A DNA stretch of 64,000 nucleotides from Gibbula magus (GCA_936450465.1 OW388293.1:47172040-47236039), one strand, 5' to 3'. Positions 10,400-24,067 are shown, counted from the first letter of the stretch. Numbers and translations: made by a program. The notes: generated from the letters alone by a model not told the origin.

Positions 10400-11988
10400 A
10401 GAACATAATTCCTTGCATTTCTGTTTATTTTGTAATCAACTCGAACAAAAGTATCATAGTGTCTCTAATAAACAACCGGGCAGATGCTCATGCCTGGCGC
10501 TGATGGGAGACGGGTGCTTGTGGCCAGCGTTGAAAACACCCGAATACCCGAGACGGTCTGTTTTAAGTGGGAAAACCGGATGGTTCTATCTTAATGACAA
10601 TTTGAGATATATTTATACATATATAAGTTCCATTGTTAACGTGTCCCACAACCAACGCTTATTAGAGGCCTGCCGCTTTTTGGAGACTCAAGCTTATTTC
10701 CAAGGCGCTGTGGTTTTTATGAAAATATGGTATGCTTGTTTTTATACTCAATTTAAAATGTATAAAATACTTCATAAAATGCCCTCCAACTTATAAAAGG
10801 ACAAACGTTTCCAACTTAATTTCACAATTTAATAATTAAACACAGATCAGTGAAAGAAAATCTTTGATCTTTTTCTAATAGGAATAAACAGAAATGTTAC
10901 CAATTGCAAAACAACCAATGACTAGTTCTAAGTTTTGAATATGGTTCGGTTAAAGATAAGTAAAGTTATTATCCATAAACTTTACTTTAAATGGAAGATT
11001 TGAACATATGAAAATAAAAACAACGTGCTACAGCTAGTGCCCTTAAAGGTTGCCCTTATATAGAGTTTCTATAATTGGATCACTTGTCAAAGATTTTGAG
11101 GCACCAATGGCAACCCGTCATGGTAATAAAGTTTGAATGACTTTCTGTCCGGTGGCACGTGGTCCTGTTCATTCCACATTAGACCACTATCAGTATAGTT
11201 CAGCAACAACGGGCGCAGCTAGCTGGAGTGGAGAGTCACCCACTTAATTGTTGAAAAAACTAAGAGTATGTAAGGTTGGTTCTCTGTCCCACACATGTGA
11301 TTAGTTGAGTGACTTGTAGTGTCACCCTGAGTGAGTAATCTGTTTCAAAATGTGCCTCCGTTCACAGTAAATGGGTACCTGGTAACGGTTGTATTGGAGG
11401 TGACCTTCTAGCGACAAATATGTCATATTGGGTAAGACCAGGGAAATAATAATCCTATAGCGCCTTGTGCAACCACTGTTTGGATGAATAATTAAGTGCG
11501 CTATATAAATGGACGTAATATTATTTAATGTGGTGCATGTAACATGATGTTCTTTTTTTAAATACATGATGTTTACACAAGTGTGTAATTGTTATATTTT
11601 GCATCATCTGAAATAGCACCCATCTTTGTACTTTTTTCGGGACAAATAGCTTGCGGTATTCCAACCCATACCCCAAGAGTGAGGCATCAATATTTTCTTG
11701 TTAGACATAATGTGCACATCTAAGTGTGTCCTGCACAAGCACATGTGACCGGAAGTCAACGTTTATTGACCCAATATTGCAAAACAGCTATCACTATTGT
11801 CATATTTATATTTACTGAACTCCCTTCTCGCATCTCGCCACTGAGCTTTACTAATTTTGAAGCTTGACAAATTATTTCCCCAATCTGACGACTTTCCCGA
11901 CCAGCCAAAGAAATTGCCGCTAGGGTTTATCATGCATGTGCAACACATCAACATTTATTTCATGACTTATAGTAACACATACGTATAA
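10400..11988 (+). repeat. Duplicated 3' flank of copy 1, with an old SINE
   Basis: No gene is seen. The region aligns with 53310-54910 and in part with 31750-32850. At about 11290-11535 is a SINE-like block ending 'aagtgcgctatataaatgga' and a short ATT tail. It is shared by all three units, so it predates them. The 127-codon ORF at 10413 lies in this repeat and lacks coding character. Confidence 0.6.
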
Positions 11989-12178
11989 GAGCCATTCTCA
12001 AAAAAGTGCACAATTCCGGACACAAAATTTTTGAAAAAAATTATGTAAATTCTCAGAACTTTTTTTTCGACAAATGTGAAGACATATCATTAAGATATGA
12101 GAACAATATAAACGCAGGGCTTAATGAGATATATTAAGTCTGTTGCCAATTAATGTAATTAGCTAGTGTGACCATTAG

Positions 12179-12283
12179 TGTCTTTCCTGTAACAGTTAAA
12201 TTTTGTGGTAAAAATGTTTAATATATAGTGATTATTTCAAATTATTCAAAAGCATGTTAAAACCTACTCTTTTAAGAAATAGC

Positions 12284-12349
<66 letters not shown>

Positions 12350-15300
12350 CTTTATTACCTCGAAAGGAATTCATTTTGTATAATGACAGAGCTCGTGTAC
12401 ATGAATGGCAGTTAACAGTCACGGATTACATGTAATACAAAACACAATCGCAATTGGTTAACTTAAGGATCATGCTGAAGGGAATAAATGTATTCAGACC
12501 TCTATTGGTTTTGCATCGAGGTAATAAGTATCTCCTTCCAGAAGGAAGTTGAACATATTCACTGTGCAACACATGATCTGGATCTGACAAAATTTTCAGA
12601 GATAATTTCCAAACTCGTTTTTCATAAAGATGGGACAGATTTGTAAAATGAACTCCAGCTATTTTACCAGCGATGAGCGAGATTTGGTAACAAGAGACAA
12701 AGAACCATACCAACATTGGAAGGAAAAGGTTAAAATGCTTTCCACAAAACAGTGATAAAATAGTGATAATACTCTTTCATTTACATTAAAAGATCGCAAC
12801 TTGCGCAGGAAATGTAATCTTTGTTGACATTTTTTAAAAACAGCATCAGTATTAGCATTCCAGTTCAATTTACTATCTATAATTGTGTCAAGATACTTAT
12901 AATCGTTTACAATCTTCACATTGTCAACATTTATACAAACAGGGCTTGTAGTACTTTGGTTGTTCCTGAAATTGATAATAACTTCTTTCGTTTTTCTGAC
13001 ATTCAACATTAAGAAATTGTTTTCACACCAGGTAACAAAATGTTTAATTTTATCTCTGTAAGAAAGTTCATCTTCTTGAATAAGTCCTACCAACGCAATC
13101 GTCAGCAAACTTCACTGTTAGATTACAGGGATTATCACTTATGCAATCATTTGTGTACAGAGTAAACAATACAGGCGAAAGGACACATCCTTGAGGGGCT
13201 CCAGTGTTTGTATACACAATAGAAGAATGGGCGGAATTAACCTTCACAAACTGTGGTCTAAAAGTTAGAAATTTTTCAATCCACAAAAGTAGATTACAAT
13301 TTACGTTCATGTTCAAAAGTTTCTCTAACAAGATGTGCGGCTGTATCGTGTTAAATGCGGAAGAGAAGCCGACAAATAAAATTCTCAAATAGGATTTTGG
13401 AAGTTCTAAATGTTTATATACGCTGTTTAAAATACAGAGTTTTGCATCTTCACAAAATGTGCTAATAATTTACTTAGGAATTAAAAATAATAGCGACCAA
13501 TTGTTTGCCTAGGAAAACAGAATGCTGGAGTACATTTTCAAAACCTTTAGATTCCAAAATAATTGACTTTGTAATAACAGATTTTACTGACATTGTCACA
13601 TACATATTAATGTATTCCTTCATGATATTGTCGACATTATATCATTAATATTTATGTAACTAATTAAGACATAAATGATGTTACAGGAAAGACAACACTG
13701 TTATCGTAAAGACAACCTATGTTACTGGACAGACAAACAGAGAGAGTATCCCAAAATTCTACTGATATCTCAAGACATAGCCAAATTTTATTGGTTGAGA
13801 CACATATAGTATTAAAGGAATGACTCGCAATAAAACTTTTAGTAATGTGACTTTAACGACTTCAATTACATTAAAGATAATGTTACAGTAAAGACATAAC
13901 ATGTTACGGAAAAGACAATTCAATAACATTAAGTTATTTTCGATGAGATTGGATTGGTCATTTAGATCAAGCTAAGCAAAAACGATAAATTTCAATCATA
14001 GCTTAATATCTACAATGAACTAGTTTATGATACGTTGAATCTATTTTCGGTATTGATCACATTTAAATATTTTGTTACAGTAAAGACAAATCGGTGTTAC
14101 TTGAAATACATTAAAGAACAAGTTTAAAAATTGTCGTGGAAAGAATGACTAAAAGTTGAAATTTAACGGAAGCTATGGTTGAAATGACACCTGGATAACG
14201 TCTTCTCTTGCCATATACATACTTTTTGGTAAAATAAAATAGATACGTTATTTCAAAGATTTGTTACAGAACAGACAATAATGTTACAGGCTGAAAGGTA
14301 TTTGGAGAATAACTAAGGAATGTGTATATTGTTATTTGGAACACTAACACATTATCTACAAAATTAAACTGAAGCATATTCATTCGAACAATGCAGGGAC
14401 TAAATGATTTGGCAATCAAACTTGATAAACACTTTGAAATAACAAACTCTGCAAAGAGCATAATATAACTCCATTTTAATGGTTAAACCAGTATAGCCTG
14501 CCATTGTAGTTTCCAGTGACCTGTTTCCTCAGCAATCATGAGAATCATGGTATATAACTGGTAAACAGGAATTGAGGATACCCAATATCTTACTGTAAGA
14601 TAAAAGTATCTACCCCTCACCCCCTCCCCCAAAAACAATAGTCTGAGAGGGGTGTGGGTACATCATACTTTCATATAAGTTTGTGCAGTATATTAGGTAT
14701 CCTTAACTTCCTGTAAATGGTACTGGTCGTCCTGGAGATTGTTGATCATACGTTGCAGATGTATCAATAGCATCAGGACCAATTAGACTGTCACAGCATG
14801 ATTTCTCCCTTGACATCTAAATAAAATCAATTCAAGACTAATCTTGGGTACTACTGAATTCAATCTCGTCTAGTTCACGTTAGACAACATTAAGTCTATG
14901 AAATTTAATAATTATTCTACCTTCATCAATGTTATTTTATTTCTTTAAGCTTCAGTACTGTGTATTCAGTTTGTCTAGATTTGTTAAAATAAAGATCTGC
15001 ACTATATTATAAGCTCTAATTGTAAACACAGTCATGAGGTAGCTTAGAGGTCTTATCCATTGCAAAAGATTCAGTAACAATGTTAGGTCTTTACTGTAGC
15101 AATAAAGGTCTTTGCTGTAAAACTTTGTATAATGCTTCGCTGCTTTTAGATAATAGAAAATAATGCACCTAACTATTTAGATTCCCCCTGAGGTTGTTTC
15201 TACTATCAATAATCAAATTCATAATTTGAACATGACTTTTCTTTTTGTTTTAGTTGTGATACTCTTCCGCAGATTCTTTGCTGTAACAATATCATGTCGT

Positions 15301-15905
15301 TACATTAACACTTTCTAGTGTAAACGCGTGATGCTTTGATCTCTGTGATTTCTTTAAGAATTTGAAGTATTGCACATGAGGATGATGCATTATGTTTATT
15401 GAATCTTTTATTTTTATCTTAAATATAAAATTATTGTGATACGAATTTAAATAAAAAGAGATGAAATGTCTTTGCTGTAACAGCTCTGATCTTCCCTGTA
15501 ATATGTCTTTTGTTACAGGAAAAGACTGTTACATGAAAGACAATTTCTCTTCAAAAGGGCAATTAAAAACGATGACTGATCCCTCCAGTTTACCAGACCT
15601 ATAGTGTGTGTTGCTTTCAACAACCCAGATTGAATTACAGACTCCTACTTCTTTCGAACTGGACAGCATATATGGAAATAAGTGTTACAGGAAAGACATC
15701 GATAAAAAATACTCTCTTAATTGATTCCTTGAAGTGATCTTTTTACAAGATGTATCTGTCTGAATTCCAGAGCACATGGCTAGTTTTGTGAAGCAAAATA
15801 TAGCACTCCCCATAGGGCGACATTTTCATAGCAAAAACTTAGAGATCATCTATTTGTTCAAGATTATATGGCACTGTTACAGGAAAGACATTTTTTCCTG
15901 TGACA
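12179..15905. repeat. Dispersed 16-bp motif TGTTACAGGAAAGACA inside the 4.3-kb element
   Basis: Forward copies start at 13679, 13699, 13720, 13881, 13902, 14073, 14095 (weak), 14262, 15511, 15527, 15683 and 15875. Reverse copies start at 12179, 15086, 15107, 15273, 15295 (weak) and 15467. Three (12179, 13679 and 15683) match the consensus or its complement fully; 15875 does too. Outside this element I did not notice it. Subterminal arrays of short motifs in both directions are typical transposase-binding sites, but that role is inferred. Confidence 0.75.
12288..13392 (-). pseudogene. 5'-truncated non-LTR retrotransposon (reverse transcriptase relic)
   Basis: On the minus strand, 13388-13068 reads FSSAFNTIQPHILLEKL.., then TGAPQGCVLSPVLFTLYTND and FADD, which are reverse transcriptase motifs of CR1/L2-type LINEs. 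The usual YADD-like catalytic box is FADD. A frameshift near 13090 moves the C-terminal part into the frame 13108-12659 (VRKTKEVIINFR, KYLDTIIDSKLNWN). A further fragment lies at 12660-12430. The 3' end (12350-12288) is an (ATT)n tail, as in L2-like LINEs. It is nested within the 4.3-kb TIR element. Confidence 0.82.
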
Positions 15906-16276
15906 AACCTTAGACAGTGTGAAAATAATATTAAACCTAAGCCTAGATTGAGTTGATACACATAAGATGTGCTTAAATTGTTGTTACTTTCAACCACATG
16001 TGAAAATAATAACATTTAGACATTTATTTTCAAATGACAGGCGTTTGAAATTGCATTTCTCTTTGCTGGGACATAGCAAATTAACAACTCTGAAATCTTA
16101 TTAATCAAATTAAAAATTAATCGGGTGTATATTTACAAATGAAAGTGTTGTTTTAGTCATATTAGATATTTATATTTATATTAAACATAAAAACAGCTCA
16201 ATCCTGACTGTTCTCGCTGATTTAGACACCATAGAATATGGACGACAGGAATTGTCCACATTTTTTAGAATGACTC

Positions 16277-18720
16277 ATAAACGTACATAAACGTCCAATG
16301 ACGGGCGTTGAGGAGATATGACTGCTTTTGTAAGGAAACTTGACAATTGTACAGTTAGCCATTAAGTCATAGAAAAGAAAGAATATATATCTATGTGTTC
16401 CGAAAATAACATTGAAAAGGAAATTAATTTGTATTGATATGACAGAAAGAAAAAGAATATTCTTATTAAAGACTGTCCACCATATGATATATAATCCTAT
16501 TCACATATGGCAGTGAATTTCTACTAATACTCTCAGTAACACTGCAAAAAGAGGTTTTGGAGTGATACCATGAAAGCATTTCCTAAATAAAGCTATAATT
16601 CTATACCTTGCACTTACGGAAAATTCCTAATAGAATCCCTCTCATAATAGAAATATACATATATATGAAAAATGTTTAAAAACTAGACAATTCCATGAAC
16701 ATGACATCGTTTCTTTTCTGCAGAATAATAGTGGTGATGTTATGCTGCCTGTGATATTTTTAAAAAAAGGATGAAGAAAAGAATTTTTAAAAGCAATTGA
16801 AAATATCACAACAACCCTAGTATACAAAAACATCCAATGTGATACAAGATGACTGTCGTGCTTATGTATTTGGAATCTTTGAACATGTAAAAAAGGATCA
16901 AAAGGGTATTAATTTCGACCTACTGGTAAGATTAAAGGTAATAGAGAAACGGTAATATATATTAAACCATTCCAAACAATACTAAATCACAAGCTAAGAC
17001 GGATGCAAATCAGGCCGCATCACATAATTCTACCAGTAAATGCCCATCTGAATAAAATTCACCTTGATGGAAGTAATCTATGTGCAGTAGAATCAATAGT
17101 TTACTTCTTGCAGGAATTGTAGAGCCAGTAAGAACGTTTGGCTTCAATTTAAAAACATCTTCAATGTGGTCCCATTTTGGGTCTCACCGAGATTTCATAC
17201 TGAAGATACTTTTGATGAAATACTACGTTTAGCCAAATATCATATTCATAAATGTAAGTTGAGGAAGAGAAGAAAAACATTACCACATTTCCAAAAGGAA
17301 TTACATTTTTATCAAACCCTTAGTCACGAATAATTCATCTATAAAGTGAATTCCTCATAAATATACATTAATTTAGGAGCACATTATGTTTGGCGTTATT
17401 CAAATATAAACCCCCAGGAAAGAAAAATACGTATCTGCACAGCTTGTCGGATTAATGTAAATTCGATAATGCTTCTGATATGTTTGTTTGTTCCCTACAC
17501 ATCTGTGGACAGTCCTAATATGTATTTAATTCTACCGAATGCAATAATTTTTAGTGGGTCCTTTAATTAACTGATATACTATAGAAGTTGAGAACATATT
17601 ACAACTATTTAATCAGTAGAATTAAACTAGAAGCTAACGTAATCACATAATTCAAATTGTCACAGACAACATTAAACAAATCTATGAAAGAATTCTGAAT
17701 GTATGATATTGGTGACAATAAATTTGATTTCTAATTTGTGAAGACATGTTTTATGTTTTAAAACATGTTATAAATAATCAAGACAAAACGAAGTAAGAAA
17801 ATGCCAATTGAATTTTTTTACTCTTAAGCATTGATGAGGCATCAATTAATTTCAGGGCTTAGGTTTATCGACTTGTTTAAGAATTGCAATTGAAGAGCAA
17901 TAATTAAATTCAAAAGATATTGTAACTACCGTGTACACATTATCTGTATCACATATTGATTGTTTTTGGTCCGTATGCACTCACATTTACACTCTGCAGT
18001 TGTTTTCAAAGTCAATATGTATCATTTGAAATGAATTTACTTGTTTCTGATCTTAACATTTTGACCACAAATATGATTGACTCGTAAAACTTCTTTCAAG
18101 TGATATTCTATTCAACACTGTATTTCATCATGTTCAAACAAGTTATTATTGGACTAGCTTTAAGTAGTACATTTTTTGTACACTGTACATTTGTACATAT
18201 GTTTTTGTCACCTTGAATGTTTTTGCAGTTTCCGATGCATTTTGTATAATAACTGGATTTAGCAAACGATCGAGGGGAAGACACACTATATAGCGTTACT
18301 TTCTGTTGTTGATAGGCGCAGACATCAATTTATATTTGTTAAGAAATAGTTGTATGCATTTCAGAAAATTAAAATTCTACACTCAGGCATATAAGAAATG
18401 ATATCAAACAAAATGCAACATATTTCAATCCACGGACGATACCTACGACTGTAATTGAGTTACATCACGTTTTCACAAGCCAACAAAACGAAATTTGAAA
18501 TGTCAAAATATTATCATATTTCTGAGAAACACGGGTTTAAAGAAATAGTTTTTTTGCTAATCTCTTTAACTAGACGAGATAAGAAAGGTATAAAGGGCCT
18601 TCTCAAACCTCAACCAACTAAGAGACCTTCAAAGCTTAGATATCATCTACATACTTTAACTGCCCATCTGGAACTTTTCTACCTTTTTTTTTAATTAAGT
18701 GGGGCTGTTCCACTATTTCA
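16277..18720 (+). repeat. Duplicated upstream flank of the lost copy
   Basis: No gene is found. The region aligns with 21650-24057 (the flank of copy 2) and its first kilobase with 54910-55540. The match is gapped but clear, for example 'gctaacgtaatcacata' near 17634 and 22659, and 'agcaaacgatcgaggg' near 18260 and 23215. It leads into a conserved TATA-like site at 18721. Confidence 0.75.
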
Positions 18721-18730
18721 TTTATAAAGG
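18721..18730 (+). promoter_or_regulatory. TATA-like element left behind by an exon 1 deletion
   Basis: 'tttataaagg' follows 'ggggctgttccac', exactly as at 24058-24067 before copy 2. Here the sequence jumps after about 40 bp into intron 1 sequence, so the promoter no longer has a first exon. Confidence 0.5.
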
Positions 18731-19172
18731 ATCAGCAGCTCCCTTATCTATGCATTCAAGAATTATTTTTTCTTAAACGGCCATAGGAATCATCACCTTA
18801 GAAACACCTTTTATAGGGACATTACACGACTCCTGGGGATCTCTGGATGGCAGGTAAAATCAATCATACATTATTTTTTATATACATTATGTCACATTGC
18901 ATAATAGTATGTGATATCAAAGTCTGTGAAAACGGGAAAATATTGTTTACTAAATATCTTTTGTTAACGCATGTTATTTACTCTTTCACTCAGTATATAT
19001 ACATATCTACCTAGATTAAGACAATAATGTTTTTCAAACATATACAGATCATGTTTAATTCAATGTGAGAAACAAAGCATTATATGCTATATCTTGGTAG
19101 GCGAGCTCGACTGAATTAGCATATATAGATATTCAATGTTGTACAGTTAATCATAAATCATACCGAAAGTAG

Positions 19173-19371
19173 CTGACAGAGACCCCTGGGTGAAAGTGGA
19201 GGATTTTGACACCACCCCTAAACCAATCAAGATACCTGGGGAGATGAATGTGACCCTAGAAGGTCCCATCAGCCACCGCCTGGCCGACTCTGTCAACTTG
19301 AAGTTGCTCATAGAGAAGATACTACTGTCAAATTGGACCAAAGTCACCTGCAAAGAAAGCTTAGGAACATG
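19173..19371 (+). pseudogene. Orphan GM2A-like exon 2
   Basis: This is a 199-nt exon with intact AG acceptor (19171-19172), GT donor (19372) and no stop. It encodes about 65 residues: SDRDPWVKVEDF.., PKPIKIPGEMNVTLEG, and WTKVTCKESLGT. It is most like exon 2 of copy 2. Exon 1 and intron 1 are gone: sequence near 18765 joins promoter-side sequence to sequence matching 27295, equivalent to losing about 3.2 kb of unit 2. Similarity to unit 2 stops at about 19535, so exons 3 and 4 are missing as well. It is a gene fragment. A spliced role with copy 1 is possible but unsupported. Confidence 0.8.
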
Positions 19372-19539
19372 GTAACTTATTCTGATGATTAAATCATATA
19401 ATGGGGCATGGTAAATACTTCGAATATTAATTAGTGACACGCTCCATATTACGACAGCACTCTGCAAAACTGATATTGGAAATTCCCCAAATAATATTTT
19501 GTTAAACGTCCACTATCTGGAAGGTACAGAACACATATA

Positions 19540-20848
19540 GATATTTGAAGAGGGCAATATCAAGATAATTGCCCGGGACAGAGGAAAATTGTCAAGGTAA
19601 TTGCTCAGGGCAGAGGGACAAGTAGTAAATAATGACCCGGTGCATGGCATATAAACTCACGAGGGCGTTAGCCCGAGCAGACTTTATTTCCATTACGCGA
19701 GGCAATTGGGTCATTATTTGCCTTACACTCCCGCAGAACACTCTATTTATGAATTAATTGTATATATGCATTTTAAAGGGGTATTTTGTTGATTTATACG
19801 ACATGATGGAAGTATATCAGTGAAATAGTCCCAATACACTCATTACTGACTCATAAGGAAGGTTTCAAACTTAATCCTTCATTCCATATACAAATTAAAC
19901 ATAAATTGGTACCTATGCATACATATGTATATATAATACTAGAAAATATATCAATGCAGTCATGACACAAAAGAACGAACACTCATCGGTATGGATCCTC
20001 GGTAGCAACATTGGTAAAGGCGCTGCTCAACATAATAGAGGTCCAGGGTTCGAATCCCACTTTCGTTACTTACAAAATGTTCATATTTAGTTTGACAAAA
20101 TTCAAAATTTTACAAGTCCATTTGTTTCCATAGGTTGAATATCTCATAACCGACCATGGTGGTTATGAGATAACCAACCTGCACAGATGGTGGTTATGGC
20201 ATATAACCTGCAACTCAAACAAAACAAATAACTTCCCAAGGGGTGTTATATTAAGATACTTACCTGAGGAAGCAATATTGTATCAGACTTGAGGGAAATT
20301 ACGAGAATAGTGTCTCCGAAGAACAATAGAGTGATGTCACTGGAGGTTTATAAGAATAATTCTATACTGCAGCCATTTTAAGTCAGTACTATGACTAGAT
20401 TTATGGGCTATAATATTGAAAACCATGGAAAGGAAAAGTTGGTATTTTGGTACAGAGTTTCTGTCGCTAAAACTCATGTTCAAAATAATTTTTAGTAAAT
20501 ACCAAAAGTAGAGCAAGGATGATTAATACCCAAGTGGGGATGTCATGTTATCTTTATAACACAGTGACTGTAAAAGGAGATTTTCCCGAGAGAGAGCAAG
20601 ACAAAAGGACATCCCTGCAAGTGTGTTAATTTCTTTATAATCCATACCACTGAAGTCCAGAATTACAAATAACAGAACGGTATCTGTATATCAGTGGTTA
20701 ATCACGTCAACACTTATGGATACATCTCTGACTCAATCACTATCAGTGTTGAACAGCATGGATGGTTATAAGGCTAAAAGTGTAGCTCCATTTTCAAATA
20801 ACATAATTCAAAACCCAAAGCTCACTATTTCCATCTAATAGTTCGATT
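19540..20848. other. Intergenic stretch with small palindromes and a tRNA-like head
   Basis: No coding exon is visible. About 19625-19725 has inverted 'aaataatgaccc' words. About 20000-20070 has a tRNA-like block with a B-box (ggttcgaatcc) on the plus strand. About 20128-20160 is a short hairpin (ctcataacc / ggttatgag). It does not align with the GM2A units, so it is either unique DNA or an unrecognised element. Confidence 0.4.
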
Positions 20849-20873
20849 TCCACACACACACACACACACACAC

Positions 20874-20965
<92 letters not shown>
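20849..20965. repeat. Compound (CA)n-(TA)n microsatellite
   Basis: A (CA)n array with a few C interruptions runs to about 20928 and switches to (AT)n up to 20965. ORFs of Cys/Val and Tyr/Ile across it are artefacts. Confidence 0.95.
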
Positions 20966-20967
<2 letters not shown>

Positions 20968-21099
20968 GAAGAAAATAAAGTCAGGTTTTTCTACAAAGTC
21001 ATTGTTTATCACTACAACATTGTTTCATGTCGAGAGCACTCTGCCATCCCCTAACAAAACTAAAATACACAAAACCAGTTTGGTTTTTGTAATTTGCTT

Positions 21100-21161
<62 letters not shown>

Positions 21162-21357
21162 GCAAACATCAGATGGTTTTGACTGGATCAATCTTCTTTA
21201 ATACAATACTCATGTTATTTATATATACTTGAAAAGACCGATATACTGGTCGAAATGAGCTCATCGTATCGTATTAAAGAAGATTGATCCAGTCAAAACC
21301 ATCTGATGTTTACTATTTTCTATATATAACCTTACTTCACGTGAGAAGCAACTCATC

Positions 21358-21395
<38 letters not shown>
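21100..21395. repeat. Hairpin with 45-bp arms between two (TA)n tracts
   Basis: The arms at 21164-21208 and 21267-21311 are complementary at 44 of 45 positions (core 'ggttttgactggatcaatct'). A (TA)n tract lies on each side, at about 21103-21156 and 21361-21394. This resembles a small foldback element inserted into, or carrying, TA repeats. Confidence 0.8.
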
Positions 21396-21399
<4 letters not shown>

Positions 21400-21654
21400 T
21401 GTTTTAGCCATCCAGCACATGAATTGACACTTTCACATTGATTCATACGTCTGCAACATCAATAACAAGATGTGCACGTGATGCAGTTTTTCGCATGCTA
21501 TCCGCAATAACCCTTAAACTTCAGTCACATTCATACATGTATAAAATTAGATGAAGTAAATGAAAGAGCGCATTTTCTTAAAAGTGTTTTTAAAACATGA
21601 TTCTTTTTCAATAATTTTAAATAACAAATAATGTCAAATTTATATTTACTGAAC

Positions 21655-24057
21655 CCAAATCTAGATCCACCACTGACCTTGGAAGTTTGAAACAATATTC
21701 CTGTATTCCATTGTCACTTGATTTTCACGACCAGCAAATGAAAAAGTTTTATCACACATGTGCAACATATTGATATTTACATCATTACTTATTCGAACAC
21801 AAAGTATACACGGCCTATGGCGGGCATTGAGCAGATAGTACTTATTTTGTAAGGAAATTTCCAATAGTAACATCATCCTTCGTGTCACAAAATAGAGTAA
21901 TAGCAATAAAAGTCATAACAATGTTAGCACTATGCTAAATGCTCTCTCTACGAAACTGACAAAAATATTATCATAAAGACCATTTTCCGTTTTACGATTT
22001 TCAGCTACGCATGAAACGCTTTTAGCAATTCGAAAGGAGCGTAGATTTTACATAGGAAAATAATGCCTTTTAACCTTTCAACACTCCTGATATGTATTAA
22101 CTTCCATCGAATGCAATAATCAGTTCTAGACAGCTGCATACCGAAAGTTTGTTCAGCTACACGTCACACGTCAGTGGTACATAATGAAAAAGTCAGAAGA
22201 GGTCAAATTTTGAAATTTAAAATTTCATTAATTTTCGAATAAAAGTTTCATATGGACTAAATGAGACCAATTTCACCACAAATATATTGACTGAGTATAA
22301 GAGGAAATGTATGATGCATGTTTGACCCAGTTGATCACTTACTGAATATTTTACAGAGGAACTGTAGTTTGAGTTGAGTTGAGCCCTGGTCACTTCAAAG
22401 ATGTACCAAAACTGTAACTGTTTACTATGAGGCGTCAAATCATATTATGTTATTGGACATCTTACTGTCTTCTTATAATGCAAAAATACAAAGTGGTCGG
22501 TTTAGTTTACGCGTTGATATGATACTTAAAAGAAATGCCAAATTACATGATATTTGCACTGAAATACACAAGCAGGTGAACAAACTGTTGGTATGCAGCT
22601 GTATAGATGTTGAGAACATATGTTACAACAATGTTACACTATAAAATGAAACTAGAAGCTAACGTAATCACATATTGCAAATAGCCACAGGCGAATCAAG
22701 AACAGAGATTTACGAGTTGTATTCCGCTGTTTTTAACACTGAAGTAAGTACATAGCTATCATTTATTTTATGGACAACTAGGCTCGAAATACTTATTCAC
22801 ATAACGTTGTATTACTCTATGAAATAATTCTGATTATGACAATAAATTTGATTTCTAATTTGAGACATATTGTAACCAGTTTAACCATATGTGCCAATTT
22901 GAAATATTCAACTATTGAACGTTGATGAGGCATCAAAAGTATATTTTATTCAGCGCTTCAGCGATTTAAAAGACATTTTAACTACCTTGTTCACATTATC
23001 TGTATCCCAAATTGACTGTTTTTGGTCTGTTTACACTCACATTTATACTCTGCAGTTGTCTCAAAGTCAATATGTATCATCTGAAAAGAATTTATTTATT
23101 TTCTGATCTTAAGAATATGACCACAAATAGGAATGACCCGTAAATAGATCAAGTGATATTCTGTATTTCAATTTGTTTGAGGAAACCAATGCATTTTGTA
23201 TAATAACTATATTTAGCAAACGATCGAGGGTAAGACCACTGGGTTTCAAGAAGATTGTATATCACACTAGAGCGTGTCACTTTCTGTTGTTGATGAGTCT
23301 TCCTTGACACAGACGTCAATTTCAATTTTTGATATAATTTTCCCCTTTTAAGAAAATTTAGATTCTACATTCAGAGGCGAAAGAAACGATATCATACACA
23401 ATGTTAATTTCAATCCACGAGCTAGACCTGCGAGTGTAATAGAGTTACATCATGTCTTCACAAGCCAAGTAAACGAAATTTGAAATTTCCCCAAAACATC
23501 ATTTTTCTGAGAAACACAGGTTTAAAGAAATAGCTTTATTTAGTTTTATAACGTCCTACAGGGATGATGCGTCAAGAATGTAAGTCCAAGAACGTAAATT
23601 AAGCCGACATGATCTTATACTAACATTATTTCCATATTTCATAAAATTTTACCTTAAATGGCAAACATAATGTCCAAAAAGCCAGAGCGCTTTCAGCACC
23701 CCATGCGTATTTGAACAGATATACAATATTTAGTATCATACGCTCATGAATTGAATTTTGGATATATCTTAATGAGATGTCATCACCATAGACATTCAAA
23801 ATTGACTATATCAGGCAAAAGTATTTAGCGCCCGACTCATTGAAAAATTGGTATAGTTTCTTTTGCCCCTGGGTGTAGAATTTCCTTTAAAACTCCTAAA
23901 CCTCTAAATTAGCATTTCTCCGATCTTATCCCCTCTTCACAGAAGGCAATACAAGAAGAGACCTTCATAGCACACAAAACACCTACATACTTTAACTTTA
24001 ACTGCCTATCCAGAACGCTTATTTTAATTATATAAGTGGGGCTGTTCCACTTTTCCA
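21655..24057 (+). repeat. Duplicated upstream flank of GM2A-like 2
   Basis: The region aligns with 11840-11988 plus 16277-18720, that is, with the other flank minus its 4.3-kb insertion. No gene is seen, and ORFs are short and unconserved between the copies. Confidence 0.75.
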
Positions 24058-24067
24058 TTTATAAAGG
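24058..24067 (+). promoter_or_regulatory. Putative TATA box of GM2A-like 2
   Basis: 'tttataaagg', 128 bp before the start codon, is conserved with 18721-18730 together with the preceding 'ggggctgttccac'. The start site was not mapped. Confidence 0.5.

Larger units (their letters stand above)
11989..16276. mobile_element. 4.3-kb DNA transposon with 32-bp imperfect TIRs
   Basis: The left end begins 'gagccattctcaaaaaagtg'. The complement of the right end begins 'gagtcattctaaaaaatgtg', and pairing continues through 'acaattcc' to about 32 bp. Both flanks carry ATAA. The paralogous flank at 54908 reads 'acgtataaacg' straight through, so this is a true insertion with a probable 4-bp target duplication. 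No transposase is recognisable; the only coding relic is a nested non-LTR fragment. It looks like a large non-autonomous element. The superfamily is not assigned. Confidence 0.75.

Noticed and set aside
10413..10796. 127-codon ORF after GM2A-like 1
   Set aside because: The aligned sequence in the 3' flank of copy 3 does not preserve the frame, and it starts just past a poly(A) signal.
20794..21157. ORFs rich in Tyr-Ile and Cys-Val
   Set aside because: They are (TA)n and (CA)n microsatellites read as protein.
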